In this document: positions 1 to 22,330 of the stretch, piece after piece
How the letters are laid out: the number at the start of each line of letters is the position of its first letter
How positions within the stretch are numbered: the stretch's first letter is position 1
Source of the DNA: Brachyhypopomus gauderio
Taxonomy: Eukaryota; Chordata; Actinopteri; Gymnotiformes; Hypopomidae
Direction of reading: 5' to 3'
DNA length: 64,000 bases
Assembly: GCF_052324685.1 (NCBI RefSeq)
Contig: NW_027506876.1
Location: 2,090,001-2,154,000, forward strand
Translations under genes and position numbers: made by a program
Notes under the pieces: generated by a model
Told to the model about the DNA's origin: nothing
Database searches by the model: none
Seen by the model: the letters and a program-made list of their open reading frames with translations, nothing else

Positions 1-1027
1 TTAAACTTCACAACAGATTTATCTGATCTGAATCACTGCCCAAATTGGTCACAAGGGCCTGAGAAATCCATGTTTTCATTCCCAAAGAGGTTTCTGGAGA
101 CCAAAATATTACCATAATGCTTTGCAATAGCCAGATACTCAGAACCTGTAAACGGCATCCTGGCATCATAGCTGGCCAACACATTTGCCAAAACATATTT
201 GGCTAAACTATCAGGCTGGCAGAATCCCAAACAGCTTTAAGTAGAGTTCTTCTTATCTTCAAATGACTATAGTGGGCAGCATATTACAGGGCAACCTGAA
301 GTTGCCTTGGTCATCATAAATGAAATGCTCCTTTTTTAATGTGAAGAGTTTTTCTCTAACACTGTGTTTCTCTTTTAACTCTCTAATTCAAAGAAAATTC
401 AAAGAAGCACCTTAATAAAATGATATGCAACTGAATTTAGGTGCTGAATGATGATGTCATTCAGTCAGGCAGGATACTTCACAATCTGTTTAACACTGGA
501 ACTATTGTAAGATAAATGGGAAAAAAGAAAGATGGCTGCATTATTCCATCAGGTTGGCAAGTTTTTAGATGCAAACCTCTTTCTCTAAAATAAAGATCCA
601 TTTTTAATTATAAAAAAATGATCATTGTCGAGAGTCACATAACTGAGTCTTTTTATGGCTAAAAGTAGAAAAATTACAAATGAGCTCTTCTGTCAGCCTT
701 TGTGAAGCCATTGTGGTTCACAGTTTGGGGGACACGGGGTGATATTGATAGATTATATTGATAAGTCTGGGGTTCTCCTATTGATTCCTCTGTTTTCTTG
801 GAGTACTGGCTTGTTAAGGGAGACCCTGCCGGAAAGTGCAATCAATTAGAGAGATATTGCGGGGCATCGATCCCGCCCCCCACACATACCCCACCCCTGC
901 CCTGCCCCCCACACTTACCCCTACCCCCCACCCCCACTCCTTCTGCTGAGCCATGGTAAGCCCTTCCTTGTCTACGTGTCCATATATTGATCTTGGTGGG
1001 CGCTGACCTGCTAATCCTTGAGGCCTT
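1..1027. other. ebf2 intron 6, unannotated sequence
   Basis: I see no conserved exon here. An open frame on the minus strand (230-33) is protein-like in composition but matches no family I recognise. The C/G-rich patch at 870-950 (CCCCAC runs) is low-complexity. Confidence 0.5.
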
Positions 1028-1682
1028 AACAGAACTGTAGCTTTACTGCTCATAACAGAACTGTAGCTTTACTGTTCATAACAGAACTGTAGCTTTACTG
1101 CTCATAACAGAACTGTAGCTTCACTGCTCATAACAGAACTGTAGCTTCACTGCTCATAACAACTGTAGCTTTACTGCTCATTACATAACTGTAGCTTCAC
1201 TGCTCATAACAGAACTGTAGCTTTACTGCTCATAACAGAACTGTAGCTTTACTGCTCATAACAGAACTGTAGCTTCACTGCTCATAACAGAACTGTAGCT
1301 TTACTGCTCATAACAGACCTGTAGCTTTACTGCTCATAACAGAACTGTAGCTTTACTGCTCATAACAGACCTGTAGCTTCACTGCTCATAACAGAACTGT
1401 AGCTTTACTGCTCATAACAGAACTGTAGCTTTACTGCTCATAACAGAACTGTAGCTTCACTGCTCATAACAGAACTGTAGCTTTACTGCTCATAACAGAC
1501 CTGTAGCTTTACTGCTCATAACAGAACTGTAGCTTTACTGCTCATAACAGAACTGTAGCTTTACTGCTCATAACAGACCTGTAGCTTTACTGCTCATAAC
1601 AGAACTGTAGCTTTACTGCTCATAACAGACCTGTAGCTTTACTGCTCATAACATACCTGTAGTTTTACTGCTCATAACAGAC
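1028..1682. repeat. 26-bp minisatellite, about 25 copies
   Basis: The unit begins AACAGAACTGTAGCTTTACT and is 26 bp long. It varies by T/C (GCTTTAC or GCTTCAC) and A/C (AGAACTG or AGACCTG) changes. It lies in ebf2 intron 6. It has no coding meaning. Confidence 0.95.
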
Positions 1683-1763
1683 CACAGAAAAACAAACAGC
1701 TGCTGATCTGCCCAAACGAAACTGCAGGAGCCAGTATGTTCAATCACAGTCATTTATTTCAGC

Positions 1764-2375
1764 GTGGTGTGCAGTGGGTGTGAGTGCTGTGATGTGGTGT
1801 GTAGTGGGCTGGTGTGCAGTGTTTGCAGTGGTATGCAGTGGGCTGGTGTGCAGTGGGCTGGTGCGCAGTGTTGTGCAGTGGTATGCAGTGGGCTGGTGTG
1901 CAGTGTTGTGCAGTGGTGTGCAGTGGGCTGGTGTGCAGTGCTGTGCAGTGGGCTGGTGTGCAGTGGTGTGCAGTGGGCTGGTGTGCAGTGGTGTGCAGTG
2001 GGCTGGTGTGCAGTGGTGTGCAGTGGTGTGCAGTGGGCTGGTGTGCAGTGGTGTGCAGTGGGCTGGTGTGCAGTGGTGTGCAGTGGGCTGGTGTGCAGTG
2101 GTGTGCAGTGGGCTGGTGTGCAGTGGTGTGCAGTGGGCTGGTGTGCAGTGGTGTGCAGTGGGCTGGTGTGCAGTGGTGTGCAGTGGTGTGCAGTGGGCTG
2201 GTGTGCAGTGGGCTGGTGTGCAGTGGTGTGCAGTGGGCTGGTGTGCAGTGGTGTGCAGTGGGCTGGTGTGCAGTGGTGTGCAATGGGCTGGTGTGCAGTG
2301 GTGTGCAGTGGGCTGGTGTGCAGTGGTGTGCAGTGGTGTGCAGTGGGCTGGTGTGCAGTGGTGTGCAGTGGGCTG
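1764..2375. repeat. 10/15-bp alternating minisatellite (GTGTGCAGTG / GTGTGCAGTGGGCTG)
   Basis: This 0.6-kb G/T-rich array alternates GTGTGCAGTG with GTGTGCAGTGGGCTG, mostly as a 25-bp composite unit. Because few stop triplets occur it is open in several frames on both strands, which is a property of the repeat and not coding evidence. It lies in ebf2 intron 6, 0.1 kb beyond the 26-bp array. Confidence 0.93.
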
Positions 2376-2384
2376 GCTTGGTTC

Positions 2385-3600
2385 TGCTTTCTCTTGTTTT
2401 ACTAAACATACCTGTTTACCACCACCAACCACTAGCAATACTGACAAACTGTAAAAAGCTTATTTTATATAAATTAAGATCATGATGGTGACAGATTATA
2501 GGGCTCACGTTTTATATGAGATGTTTATCATGTTTATAATATATGATCAATTATAAAAGTAATATGATAAAAGACTGTGAAGGTGTATAGCTTCCATTTT
2601 TGTATTTGATGAATATATATAACAAACTGATATACATATATAATCTAGCAAACAAATGTTTCAGTCATGTATTAACTCTGTTGCTCATTATTAAAAAGTC
2701 TCATATAGTCTGATGTGCAGGACTAGAAACAGATCGTCAGAAAGTCACAGAAGAATCTCTAATCAATGAATTGGAAAATTGATTGAGCAATCAATTGATC
2801 ATTTCCATGGGATGAATCCATACTAAGGAGACACTACTTGAAGCATATTCTGCAATTTCCCCATGTGGGATAATGTAAGGCAATCTTTTCTTATCTTATC
2901 TTAATATTGACAGCCCAGGTCAACAAACGAGTAAAAAATGCATGCTGTGGTAAAATGCTGGATCTGAAGGATATGTAAAACAAACAAACAAACAAACAAA
3001 AACATAGCCAAAACCTCTCATATATGAATTATAAATAAAACATCTAACATTCAAGCTTTCAAGTTTTTTCACATTCAAGCTTTAACTACAGAAATGCAAA
3101 ATAGCAGCTTGAGTTTTACATGTGCTTAGCAGAGTTGCTAAAAACATGAAATGCTAGAAAGACTAAAGTGTTGTAGGTTGCAGAGGCCACCTGTGTATCA
3201 GGACTGCAGATTTACAACCATCATCCTACCAGCACTGGCTACACACTGACTGAAGCAATCCTTAGATCAGATGCAAGGGTCATAAAGTGACAAAAGGCAC
3301 GACGCCTGAGGGATCAGATGGGATCTCTTCTCTGTCCTTTCACTAATAACTAGATTAGTAGAGGAAGGGGTGAATAGCAGATTGAGAAGAGGGGGAGGAG
3401 AGTAAAAGACATGACAGGCCCCGAACAATATGGAGGCAGATTAAAAAAGGGGAGGGGTGAGCTAAGGGATCCCAACTCCCATGTGCATTTGAGAGGTATC
3501 CTGATGAGGCTGACTAATTATGACAATATTAGTTGGGAGAGGTGGGGGTGTTGGGAGAGACTCCGATATACAAAGTCACATGCTCACAGACACACACAAT
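2385..3600. other. ebf2 intron 6, AT-rich spacer
   Basis: No exon, RNA gene or transposon terminus is recognised. There is a short (CAAA)n run near 2980. Confidence 0.5.
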
Positions 3601-3603
3601 GTG

Positions 3604-3714
<111 letters not shown>

Positions 3715-4261
3715 AGCATGTGACACAGGATAAGCCTAATGAAGATCAGATAGTTGTTTTGACTGTTAGCTGCATAATCACAAAACAAACCGTCTTTGCA
3801 TTCTTCATTTGACTTTGGTAAAATATTCTATTAAATTATTTCGAAAAAATGGAAATGTTCAATAATACCCCTGGACTTTGGTGTGTTTTGTCAACAAAAC
3901 AACACAATTTTTTTTCGTTGCTGACCCACTAGTCTAATCGACCCACTAACAAGGCTTTTCCTCCAGAAGTGAGGACTTCTTGGATACAGTATCAGGTCAG
4001 CTACAGTAACAGAGACCTTCATCTTGTGGAGCTTTGAGGAAGGTGAGGGATGGAGAGAACAGGAGAAGGTCAGAGCAAGTCACTCTGTAAAGGAGAAAAA
4101 CAGCTGCAACACTCAGGAATTCTAGGAAAACTTAAAAGGCATCAGGCCGGTTTTTCCATTTTGAGAAAGGTTGTGCAGACTGACTGTGGGCTGCACTGAC
4201 TCAGAGAGAGAGGGCGGGGCAAAGGTTGCAAAAGTATTATCTGCTAGATTTTAATTATTTA

Positions 4262-4465
4262 TATTACTATACTGGATTTACCTATTATAACGCTACAAGA
4301 TTATACTTAATTAATACTATATTATTATATAGTACTATACTGAATTTACCTATTATAATACTACATGTTTATACTTAATAGTATATTATAATGATTTATA
4401 GTACTATACTGAATTTACATATTATAACACTACATGATTATATTTAATTAATACTATATTATAAC
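4262..4465. repeat. AT-rich tandem repeat of about 67 bp, three copies
   Basis: The block ACTATACTGAATTTACCTAT followed by TATAACACTACA... TAATACTATATTAT occurs three times with substitutions. It lies 0.33 kb downstream of ebf2 exon 6, in intron 6. Confidence 0.8.
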
Positions 4466-4795
4466 AAGAGTTGAAACATGCCTCTGTCTCACTATAAATT
4501 TTAAAGGCAACTTTCCATTAGTCTATGACAAGTGAGATTAACACTCTGCTGTGGAGTCATGTAATCCACAACCCTAAAACGTATCAAGCCAAAAGCACGC
4601 AGGCACACAGACGTTCAGTGTCCTCACTCAACACGTGGCTCTTTCTGTACCTGCATCACTACTGAGCCACAACCATAGTCTACAAATCCATCCCCAGCAT
4701 TCCTCCCTGGTGCTGCAGGATGGCTAAAATACAATAACACTGGCAAATAAAATGAGACGAGGACAAAGACATTGGAATTAAAACCCTGTTCTTAC

Positions 4796-14797
<10,002 letters not shown>

Positions 14798-17520
14798 TTA
14801 CAACAAATCGTAGCGTAATAAAAAATATCCGGTCCCCTGTACAGAGCTGTTACGCGAGGAAAACAAGAAACAGAAGAGTGAAAGGATGCTACCGCCTCTT
14901 GATGGACTTCTGACTCCAGAACTAGTCAAGATGTATTTTTAAAGTGTCTAATTTTCTTAAAGCGGAAGCTGGTTTTTCTAGTACTGTTCACTTCAAGTTC
15001 TCTGTAGTTTTGAACATAGATGTATCCAGCGTTGGCACGCACGCATAGTTTAAATAAACGTGATTTAAGAGCGTGTGCTTGGTCCACTAAAATATCACCT
15101 GTTCTAAAAGACACGTAAAAGCTCGTAGTTCACATAAAACGACACGACTGTTTGAGCTCCTATAACATATAAAGCACAGAGGCCACGCGCTGCGTACATC
15201 CACCAGAGGTCCACGGTGGGTGTTTAGGCGGTGCTCCAATAGTCCTGCATTGAAAGGTGAAGGTGCATGTAATGGTAAACAGTTTGGGACAACGAGAAGG
15301 TAATGATGCTGCAAAGCCAACGCGACACTATGAATGAGAGGCACGAGCAGTCAGGAGGGGAGGGACTAAACCTTATCTGGATGAGTGTGAGTTTTCTCAA
15401 GCTGGAAAAGTCCCTTACAATTTCGATTCATGTGTATTATGTGTATTACAAACCATCTCACATATTACAAGTCCACAACTTCTATAGTAACATTATATGA
15501 TCACATTTAGCCGAATATTAGATTAAAGAAGAACAGTTAATAATTGCCTATTATTTGAGACAAAGCTTAAGATGCAAAGGAAACAAACCGCAAATTAAAG
15601 TCAAAAACAGATTTTAATAATCATTAAAAAATGAAAGAAAATATCAGCTTAGTTGTGACTGAGAAACAACGAAAATGTAATTTGTAATGCTATCCCTTAG
15701 AGGTCTGAGAATTTATTTTTGTTTTGAAAATTATGCTTATACACTTATACACGCATGGCCCACAAATATTCACATCTATTTTTCCTTTTCTTCAATATGT
15801 TTGTATTTGGTGAAAATTTTAATTGGAGACGGTTTAAGCATCGCAAACAGAACCATATCGTCCGCGATTCCATGATTGACCACAATTTTGAACGTACGTC
15901 TATTTTGATGACTGACAGCTGCACGCACGAACGCAAGCAAAACAATACGATCTCTCCAAACTTTTTTGCATTTCCGCTTCTCCCCTCGCTCTGAAAAGGA
16001 GAGAGGCTTTTCCATCTTTTCTTGCTCCTGGCTGCAGTCATTGTGTGCGCGAGGGGCTCAAACGTCTAAACAATGAGTGTGACCCCCACTCACACACACC
16101 GCCACCCGGCTACACCCGGCTACACCCGGCGCACACCAACCATCTGCCAGCGCCACACCGGCTCAGCTGTTCGCCCAATTATGTAGACTGTCGCGGAATC
16201 TATGCAACCTTTTCTGTGCAAACTGCCCCGCAAATCTTATAAAGCAACTCCAAACACTATAGGCCTACTGTCTTGTCGAGAGTAACTCAGTGTACATAGA
16301 TATTGTGTAAATCCAGTTTAGTTACGCTATAATAATATACACGGCTAATTATATACATTTCTGTCATTTTATTTATATGGTAGCACTAACATAGTTTGAA
16401 ATTACACTACTACAATGCGCGGAAGTGAATACAGCCCATATATAGGCTAATCGATTGGATTTGCTGCTAATTTATATATTCCAGTTGTTTATTTTTTTCG
16501 TCAAAAGAATAGGGTTTCTAGCCTATTGATTTCCATACTCATAAATCACAGCTAAAATGTCACGTCTGAAATGTAAAATGTAGAAATGTAAAATTGTACA
16601 CTCAGTGCTGACTTACATTTGCTTACGTGTATAAGAAAATGTACTGACGTAATGGGCTCTCGAATGTATATGGGCTGCAGTGAACTATTATTGTTAATTA
16701 GTTTACTGTCGATATAAAAACTTTTCGCAACAGGTGTCGTCTGCTTTGAAGGGCGATATAAACTGAAGAGGCGAAAGAAGACTACTAAATCTGAGAGTAT
16801 GAAAAAGACAAAATAACGGCACAAATCCCTTTTCCTACAGGTAGCAGGCATCTAAAGGACGAATGTTGTTGGCCGAATTAAACCTGTGAAATCTTGAACG
16901 ACACATTCCGTCTAGTTGCAGCCTGCTGTCACAGGGTGGGTTAAGGGAAGAAGAGACATAATGAAGACAGCACCGCGCACACTTTCGCCTTTATGTTCCC
17001 CTGGGGAATCAAGACAACTTTACTGGCTTCAGCGCGTGGATGAAGCGCGTGGGGTGAAGCGCGTGGATGAAGCGCGTGTGTGAAGCGCGTGGGGCGAAGC
17101 GCGTGGGTGACGGACAAAAACGCCCATAGCTGATGGAAACAAGGCGTGTTTCACACACCGTACGATTCATGGCATCACATCAGGCGGACGTTATGCATCC
17201 GATGGATTCAACAGGTGTAGACATCTCGCGCTTTTTTGGCAATATGCTGCAATATAGCCTACTTTTAATGCTAACATGCTAACTAAGTATAAGTCTACTG
17301 ATAATTTAAAATTCTTGTAGGACTTTATCTAACACGTCGTGTGTGTTTGGTCTACGTTTCTTACAAGTAGGCATATGAAACACCTGAACAAGTGAATTGA
17401 ATAAGTTAATCAAAGCGGTTCGAGCTTCCCATTGTATTCTTTAGCCTATTGACTACGACATACTATGTCATACACAAGACAAGATGTCAGATATCCTGTG
17501 CCAAACCATTAGTTCATTAG
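14798..17520. other. ebf2 5' UTR, promoter and upstream region
   Basis: It lies immediately upstream of the ebf2 start codon. No TATA or CpG-island signal is decisive. 17036-17108 holds a GC-rich short tandem repeat with the core GAAGCGCGTGG (about six copies, period about 14). 16100-16135 has three CTACACCCGG repeats. Open frames here show no family features. Confidence 0.5.
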
Positions 17521-17557
17521 GGTGCAGCTCATTCACTTTATCCTCGAATCCACAATC

Positions 17558-17585
17558 ATGGCGAGCTCTTCACAGAACTCACCAG
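17558..17585 (+). other. candidate 28-nt plus-strand first coding exon (MASSSQNSP), divergent from ebf2
   Basis: ATGGCGAGCTCTTCACAG leads into ACTCACCAG|GTAAGTGCC, a start codon followed by a consensus-quality donor in phase 1. It lies 2.8 kb upstream of ebf2 on the opposite strand. No following exon was identified, so this may be chance. Confidence 0.2.
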
Positions 17586-18499
17586 GTAAGTGCCTCTCCC
17601 TTCCTCGGTGTTTCACTGATACCCCAACGAGGCTCAACACTGCCCGAGCCTTCAAGCTAATTCTTAACCCAACTGCATACGCCTCTTTTGACGGTAAAAG
17701 GTCAATCTTATATCTTAATGAGACGCGTAGACAAGAGAACATTGCTGGCGCTGTCTTTCGAGACAGACAACACACCGAATCCGTATTTCCCCATTACTTA
17801 GTTTGAACGCTACCCCATCTACTGGTAAAGAAGTGGTACATGTGGCGGTAGTATGTTAATGAGTTAAGCATTATACAAATATTCAGTAGGCCTATATATA
17901 TTTTTGTCTTTATTGACAAACAGTTAAGCAGAATGGTAAAATACATTTCTTCAAATAACCATGAGGTGCTTTATCAAGCATTCTGTCTATGAAAATGAGA
18001 CAGACTTTCACCATAAGAGATTTTAAACAAAGTATATCATAGAAAAATTTAGGTGAAATGAGACATGAAGTGAGTAAGAAATTATACATGCAGATTTTAT
18101 TACTTAAGATTAAGGACATAGAAATGCAATGCAGATGAGCCTCATAACTTCTACATGGTATACCAGTAGATTGAGTTAGATAAAGCAAATACATTTTAGC
18201 TACAAACAATGTTGTAGGTAAGCTTAGAGACCACAGTAGAATTTGCAGTAGAATATTAATACCTACCACTGAAACTGAGTTTTAGTTATGGTAAAATCAC
18301 TGAATTTTTGTTATAATAAAAGTTTACTGTTGGAGAATCATTCATTTTTCATGTTTTCCACATTATTTATCCAGTCCACTTGTTTAATCAGATGACTACT
18401 GCCTCCTCTGATTAGCATAGAACCTCTAGTTGTAATGAATTCTTGCTGGACCTGGGTTATATTCCCAAATCATTAATACTTGCAGTTATTAAACCACAA

Positions 18500-18982
18500 A
18501 ATAAAAACACCTAGTGTTAATCCCCATGAGCTTTCTAATTAAAGACCAATTTCAAACCTGCCCTTTATTTCTAAAATACTAGACAAAGCAGTTTCATCAC
18601 AATTATGCGCTTATTTTTAGATAAATTACATCCATAAATTTTTCACTCTGGATTTAATTACATCACTGAAACCAAAGGTAGTCTTCATTCTCTGATAAAG
18701 GATGCATATCTTTCCATGTCATTTTAATCTTAGTTTTGTTACTAGAGTCCATAAAATCTCTTTGGGAAGGTTGGAAACACTCACTAGCATGAGAAGAAGG
18801 GCACTCTCCTGATTTTACAAATTGCTATCATCTACATAATGAAAAGTAGAAGTAAAATATGGTGTGCCACAAGGGTCAGTACTGGGTTCCTTATTATTCT
18901 CATTCTACATGCTACCATTTGGCACATAGCTAACTATGAAATTAGCTTCTACTGTTATGTGGATGAGGCTCAGCTGTACATA
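18500..18982 (+). pseudogene. degenerate LINE (L2/CR1-like) reverse-transcriptase remnant
   Basis: With stops and frameshifts, the plus strand still resembles RPISNLPF, ILDKAV, and later a CATRVSTGFLII / YCYVDEAQLYI stretch. These correspond to the conserved RT blocks (PQGSVLGPLLF and YADDTQLYI). It is an old dead copy. Confidence 0.65.
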
Positions 18983-19175
18983 CAGTGAGGAAATTAAGTA
19001 TTTGAACACCCTGGAACTTTGCAAGTTCTCCCACTTGGAAATCATGGAGGGGTCATGAATTTTGAAATCATTCTAATTTTTGTTTTTCTTAGATTTAACA
19101 AAAAAAAACAGCTACGAAAATGATTTTACACCTTTGCAAACAATTCTGAAATCAAAAGCTTCATTGGAGAACACC
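18983..19175 (+). mobile_element. Tc1/mariner terminal fragment
   Basis: It begins TA then CAGTGAGGAAATTAAGTATT followed by TGAACACCCTGG and CTCCCACTTGGAAATCATGG. This is the end of a fish Tc1-like transposon carrying GTATTTGAACACCCTG inverted repeats. No transposase or right end is seen. Confidence 0.65.
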
Positions 19176-19231
19176 ATTAAAACTTGCCAATGCATAATCT
19201 TTGAAGAACTAACCAAAGCTAAGTAGGCAAC

Positions 19232-19571
19232 TGTCACGTTGAGGACCCCGGCCCCTCCCTTTTGGGCGTGTGTAAACATTGTCCACGTGCTCTGTCTGCG
19301 TCAGCGGAACTCCGCGGTGATGGCTATGTTGTGTGAATAATGTGTCTCACCCGTGAATCGTCTCGTAATCACATGGGGCTAATGTGGTCTGTCTATTTAA
19401 TGTGCGCTCGCGCAGTGTCCTGTGCTCGTCGTTGTCTAAAGTCTGCACGTCGCGTTGTATGTTTTGAATGTTTATCGTGCGCTATTGCGCAATACACGTT
19501 AAAGAATAAAAGTGACGTCAGTTGCAAGAGGGATTCCGTGTCTCGTTCCTCGCCACGACCCGCGCGTCACA
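19232..19571 (+). mobile_element. solo LTR (340 bp), same family as the LTR element at 33596-35595
   Basis: It starts TGTCACGTTG and ends GCGTCACA, flanked by a perfect 5-bp duplication GCAAC (19227-19231 and 19572-19576). It shares TCTATTTAATGTG, CTCGTCGTTGTCTAA, TGCACGTCGCGTTGTATG and AATAAAAGTGACGTC with the 33596 and 35272 LTRs. The internal region has been lost, as in LTR-LTR recombination. Confidence 0.92.
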
Positions 19572-19669
19572 GCAACTAGTATTTTTTATTTCAGCATGAC
19601 TTCTGAATCAGTTGTTGCTTGTGTAAAATGCAGTATGCTACTTTTCATTAGTGATACTTTTTCATTAGT

Positions 19670-19851
19670 CATGGGCTGGTGGTTAGGGAACTGGTCTTGT
19701 GACCGGAAGGTCCCGGGTTTGAGTCCCAGACCTGAGGCCATGACTGAGGTTCCCTTAACCCTCAATTGCTCACTTGTATAAAAATGAGATAAAAATGTAA
19801 GTTGCTCTGGATAAGGGTGTCTGCCAAATGCCATAAATGTAATGTAAAAGA
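19670..19851 (+). mobile_element. tRNA-derived SINE
   Basis: The head has A-box-like TGGTTAGGGAACTGG and B-box-like GGGTTTGAGTCC spaced as in a tRNA promoter. The tail, TGTAAGTTGCTCTGGATAAG then GGTGTCTGCCAAATGCC, is the common fish LINE-mobilised 3' end, followed by ATGTAAATGTAA-like repeats. Confidence 0.8.
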
Positions 19852-20300
19852 TTGAAGTTCTAGAACAGTGCATATGGGAATTAGGAAGGCCAGGAGAGCA
19901 GTCTGGAGCATCTATTCTAGCAGCCTGGATGGTGCTGGCATAGATACAGAATTCTGGCATTTAGAGCCTTTGCAGCTGAGCAATGGTTGAAAGAGCTCAG
20001 GTAATAAAATACTCTCATCTTCAGCAAATTAACATTGAAATACCTGTAGAATTCACAGTGAAATACATTCTGGCAGATAGTGTCACATCTCAAGGTGCTC
20101 CCTAAGATAGTTACACACATGTACACTAATGATGTGTGGTTGAGGCAGTCGGAGATTACAAAAATAATGCTGAAGAACTGCCCACTGCCTTAGAGTCGGC
20201 AGAATTGCTGTTTGGCCTGCCGGAGGATATTGTGATATTGTATGGCATTTGTTCCTGAGGAAACTAAACATCACTGTGAGTCTGACTTCCAGTTACTGTC
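19852..20300. other. unassigned spacer
   Basis: I see no recognisable feature between the SINE and the Gypsy-like region. Confidence 0.4.
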
Positions 20301-21260
20301 AGGGCGGGTCCTCCAGTCGCCACCAGGAGGAGCACACAAGCCAGACCACAGGCTAATCAGCGGTGATGGCATGCACCTGTTGTCCTGGGTTTATAAGGAT
20401 GACAGACGCAGTGCCTCACCGCTGAGTTGTCTGCCTTCTATGTTGCCAAACTCCAGCCCTTTTTCTCAGTAGTCTGTTCATGGTGTCTCGCCACCCTGCC
20501 TCTTCCCAGGTCGATTGACGCACCGGTGCGTCAAGATGGCGATCTAGCGATTTACATAGCAGTGATTAAGGTAGGTTGAAGTCCTGAGGGGTTTCATGAA
20601 AAAGTATAACAGATCAATGGCTAAATGAATGTTATTTTTCATTATCGCTCACTATAATAGCGGACGATCACAGATAGGCTTGTGATGTGTGCTACTAGCT
20701 GGCTAGCTGCTTCTGTGCAAAATTCATCATTTATTCTCTATAAAATTATTTTTAAATTTTTTTTATGATTTCGTTTTACCAGTCGATCGCGAAGGAAGTG
20801 TGGGTGGATCGTATGACATTAAAAAGTAGTGGATGAATGACAGGCTATCGTCCATCTGCACTAACTGTTGTATTTTGATTGACATACATAGTAGCCAATC
20901 TGATGTCTAGGGTTTGACACACGCACCCCCCATGCTTAAACAGCAAAAATGCCCAAAGACCTCAGAGGGTCTTGTTATACTGTCACTTCGAATACGTACC
21001 TCCTGCGCCACTCCCTGGCCTCTCAAGTTTTGCTCCTGCTGTCATTCTTCCTATCCGTTTGGTTTTGTAATTTGGGAAGGATTTGTTCTTCATGGCGTTT
21101 GCCAGCCAGCCAGTTACTTCCCCTGGCGTCCTTTGTTTCTCTTTGGTTATTTGCGTGTTCTTTTTGCGTTGAATTCTTTCCGCGACTGTTTTCTGTTCTC
21201 CCCTGTTATACGCGTTGAGTATTTGCGATTACTTTCAGTTCTCCCTCGGCGTCGGCACTA
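20300..21260 (+). other. possible LTR-like and MITE debris
   Basis: 20300-20520 (GTCAGGGCGGGTCCTCC..., a TTTATAAGG TATA-like block) and 20940-21260 (CT-rich, many TTCTT/TTTGG words) look like parts of a Gypsy LTR that a 0.4-kb AT-rich insert separates. I could not find a clean duplicate or target duplication. Confidence 0.3.
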
Positions 21261-21269
21261 AATATTCAG

Positions 21270-21995
21270 CGCGAAAATCCACAGGGGACTTTGTCTCCTA
21301 CATCCCCCGCTCTGACAGTTACCACCCCCAGGTTAATGGACAGGCTAAGTGTACCAACCAAGACCCAGTGAGATTCCGCAGGGCTTTTCGTCACGAACAT
21401 CACGATACCTAGTGAGTGTGTGTGGGAGGTGACACACCAACACCTGCGCACCCCTATCCTGATGTTCAAGAAAAAAGCTGACAGATGGAGAGGGGAAACG
21501 CACACATACTGGCCAGGGGACAAAGTCTGGGTGTCCACCAAGGAGGGCTGGGTGGGATCACAAGGTAAACTGGACACCAATCATATATACTGTGCCCAAA
21601 CACCTTAATCCTTTCACATACCGGTATAACGGGGAGCAGCTGTGCCTCGTTGGCATTTCATGTTTCTGCGCTCAATCTGGTCAAAGAGCCACTCAGCAAA
21701 CAGGAACAAGTGGCACCTCCTCCCATCCTGCTATATGAAGGCCCGGTCCACACGGTGCGTGCACTGTTGGACTCTCTTAGGAGGGGTAAGACTATCCAGT
21801 ACCTCGTGGACAGGTAGGGCTTTGGGCCTGAGGAGAGGACCTTCTTCGGAGCCTCTCTGATCTTGTACCCCACACTGATCTCCTCCTTCCACCGTGTGCA
21901 CCTGGAGAAGCCTGCCCAGACCCAGGAGGAGGGTGGGATCCTTGGGGTGGGGCTCCGTCACGGCAGGCTGGTGTCAGCCACAATGTAAGCAAGAA
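21270..21995 (+). pseudogene. chromodomain Ty3/Gypsy pol 3' remnant (integrase C-terminus, chromodomain)
   Basis: The plus strand reads YHPQVNGQAKCTNQ (the integrase HPQxxGQxExxN motif, damaged), then ADRWRGETHTYWPGDKVWVS. Across frameshifts and stops it then shows a chromodomain-like QYLVDR-GFGPEER / LISSFHRVH. It is heavily broken, with in-frame stops and lost frames, and has no reverse transcriptase. Confidence 0.75.
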
Positions 21996-22257
21996 AAATC
22001 TTTTCTTTTTTTTTATCAAGGTATTTTAATTTGTCACATTATCACAGCTATTCAATACAAGAAAAACATAACCAACCACCATTTTATATAATTATATTAT
22101 TATATAATTATATAAAATAATAATAATTATTATTATTATCATTATTATTAGGGTTCACACACATAGTGTGCTCGGATTTTTCTTTCTTTCTTATTATTTT
22201 TCTGCAGCCTAGACCGTAAGGCCCAGAGAAACCAAACTTGGCAGAATGTTGTAGTCC

Positions 22258-22330
22258 AGTGGTTCCCAAAGTGGGGGCGCGGAGCTATTGCAGGGGGGGC
22301 GCGGAGCTTGGAAGTAAAACATGTGCACAT
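22258..22330 (+). mobile_element. hAT terminal fragment
   Basis: CAGTGGTTCCCAAAGTGGGG is the terminal motif of a common vertebrate hAT lineage. It is followed at 22345 by TAGGGATGCACCGATTCCGA, the terminus of another. Only ends are present. Confidence 0.5.

Noticed and set aside
33..230. Minus-strand 65-aa frame at the left edge (LANVLASYDARMPFTG...)
   Set aside because: Protein-like composition but no recognised family, no splice context and not ebf2 exon 7. Left as unexplained intron sequence.
1740..2485. Several frames of more than 200 aa on both strands over the GTGTGCAGTG array
   Set aside because: Repeat-driven openness in five frames at once; intronic.
17522..17806. 94-aa plus-strand frame beyond the candidate exon
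   Set aside because: The part after the donor at 17585 has no family similarity; only the short ATG-donor piece was kept as a weak lead.
19670..19745. Functional tRNA gene
   Set aside because: Only A- and B-box-like motifs remain. The cloverleaf is not complete, and the LINE-like tail marks it as a SINE.
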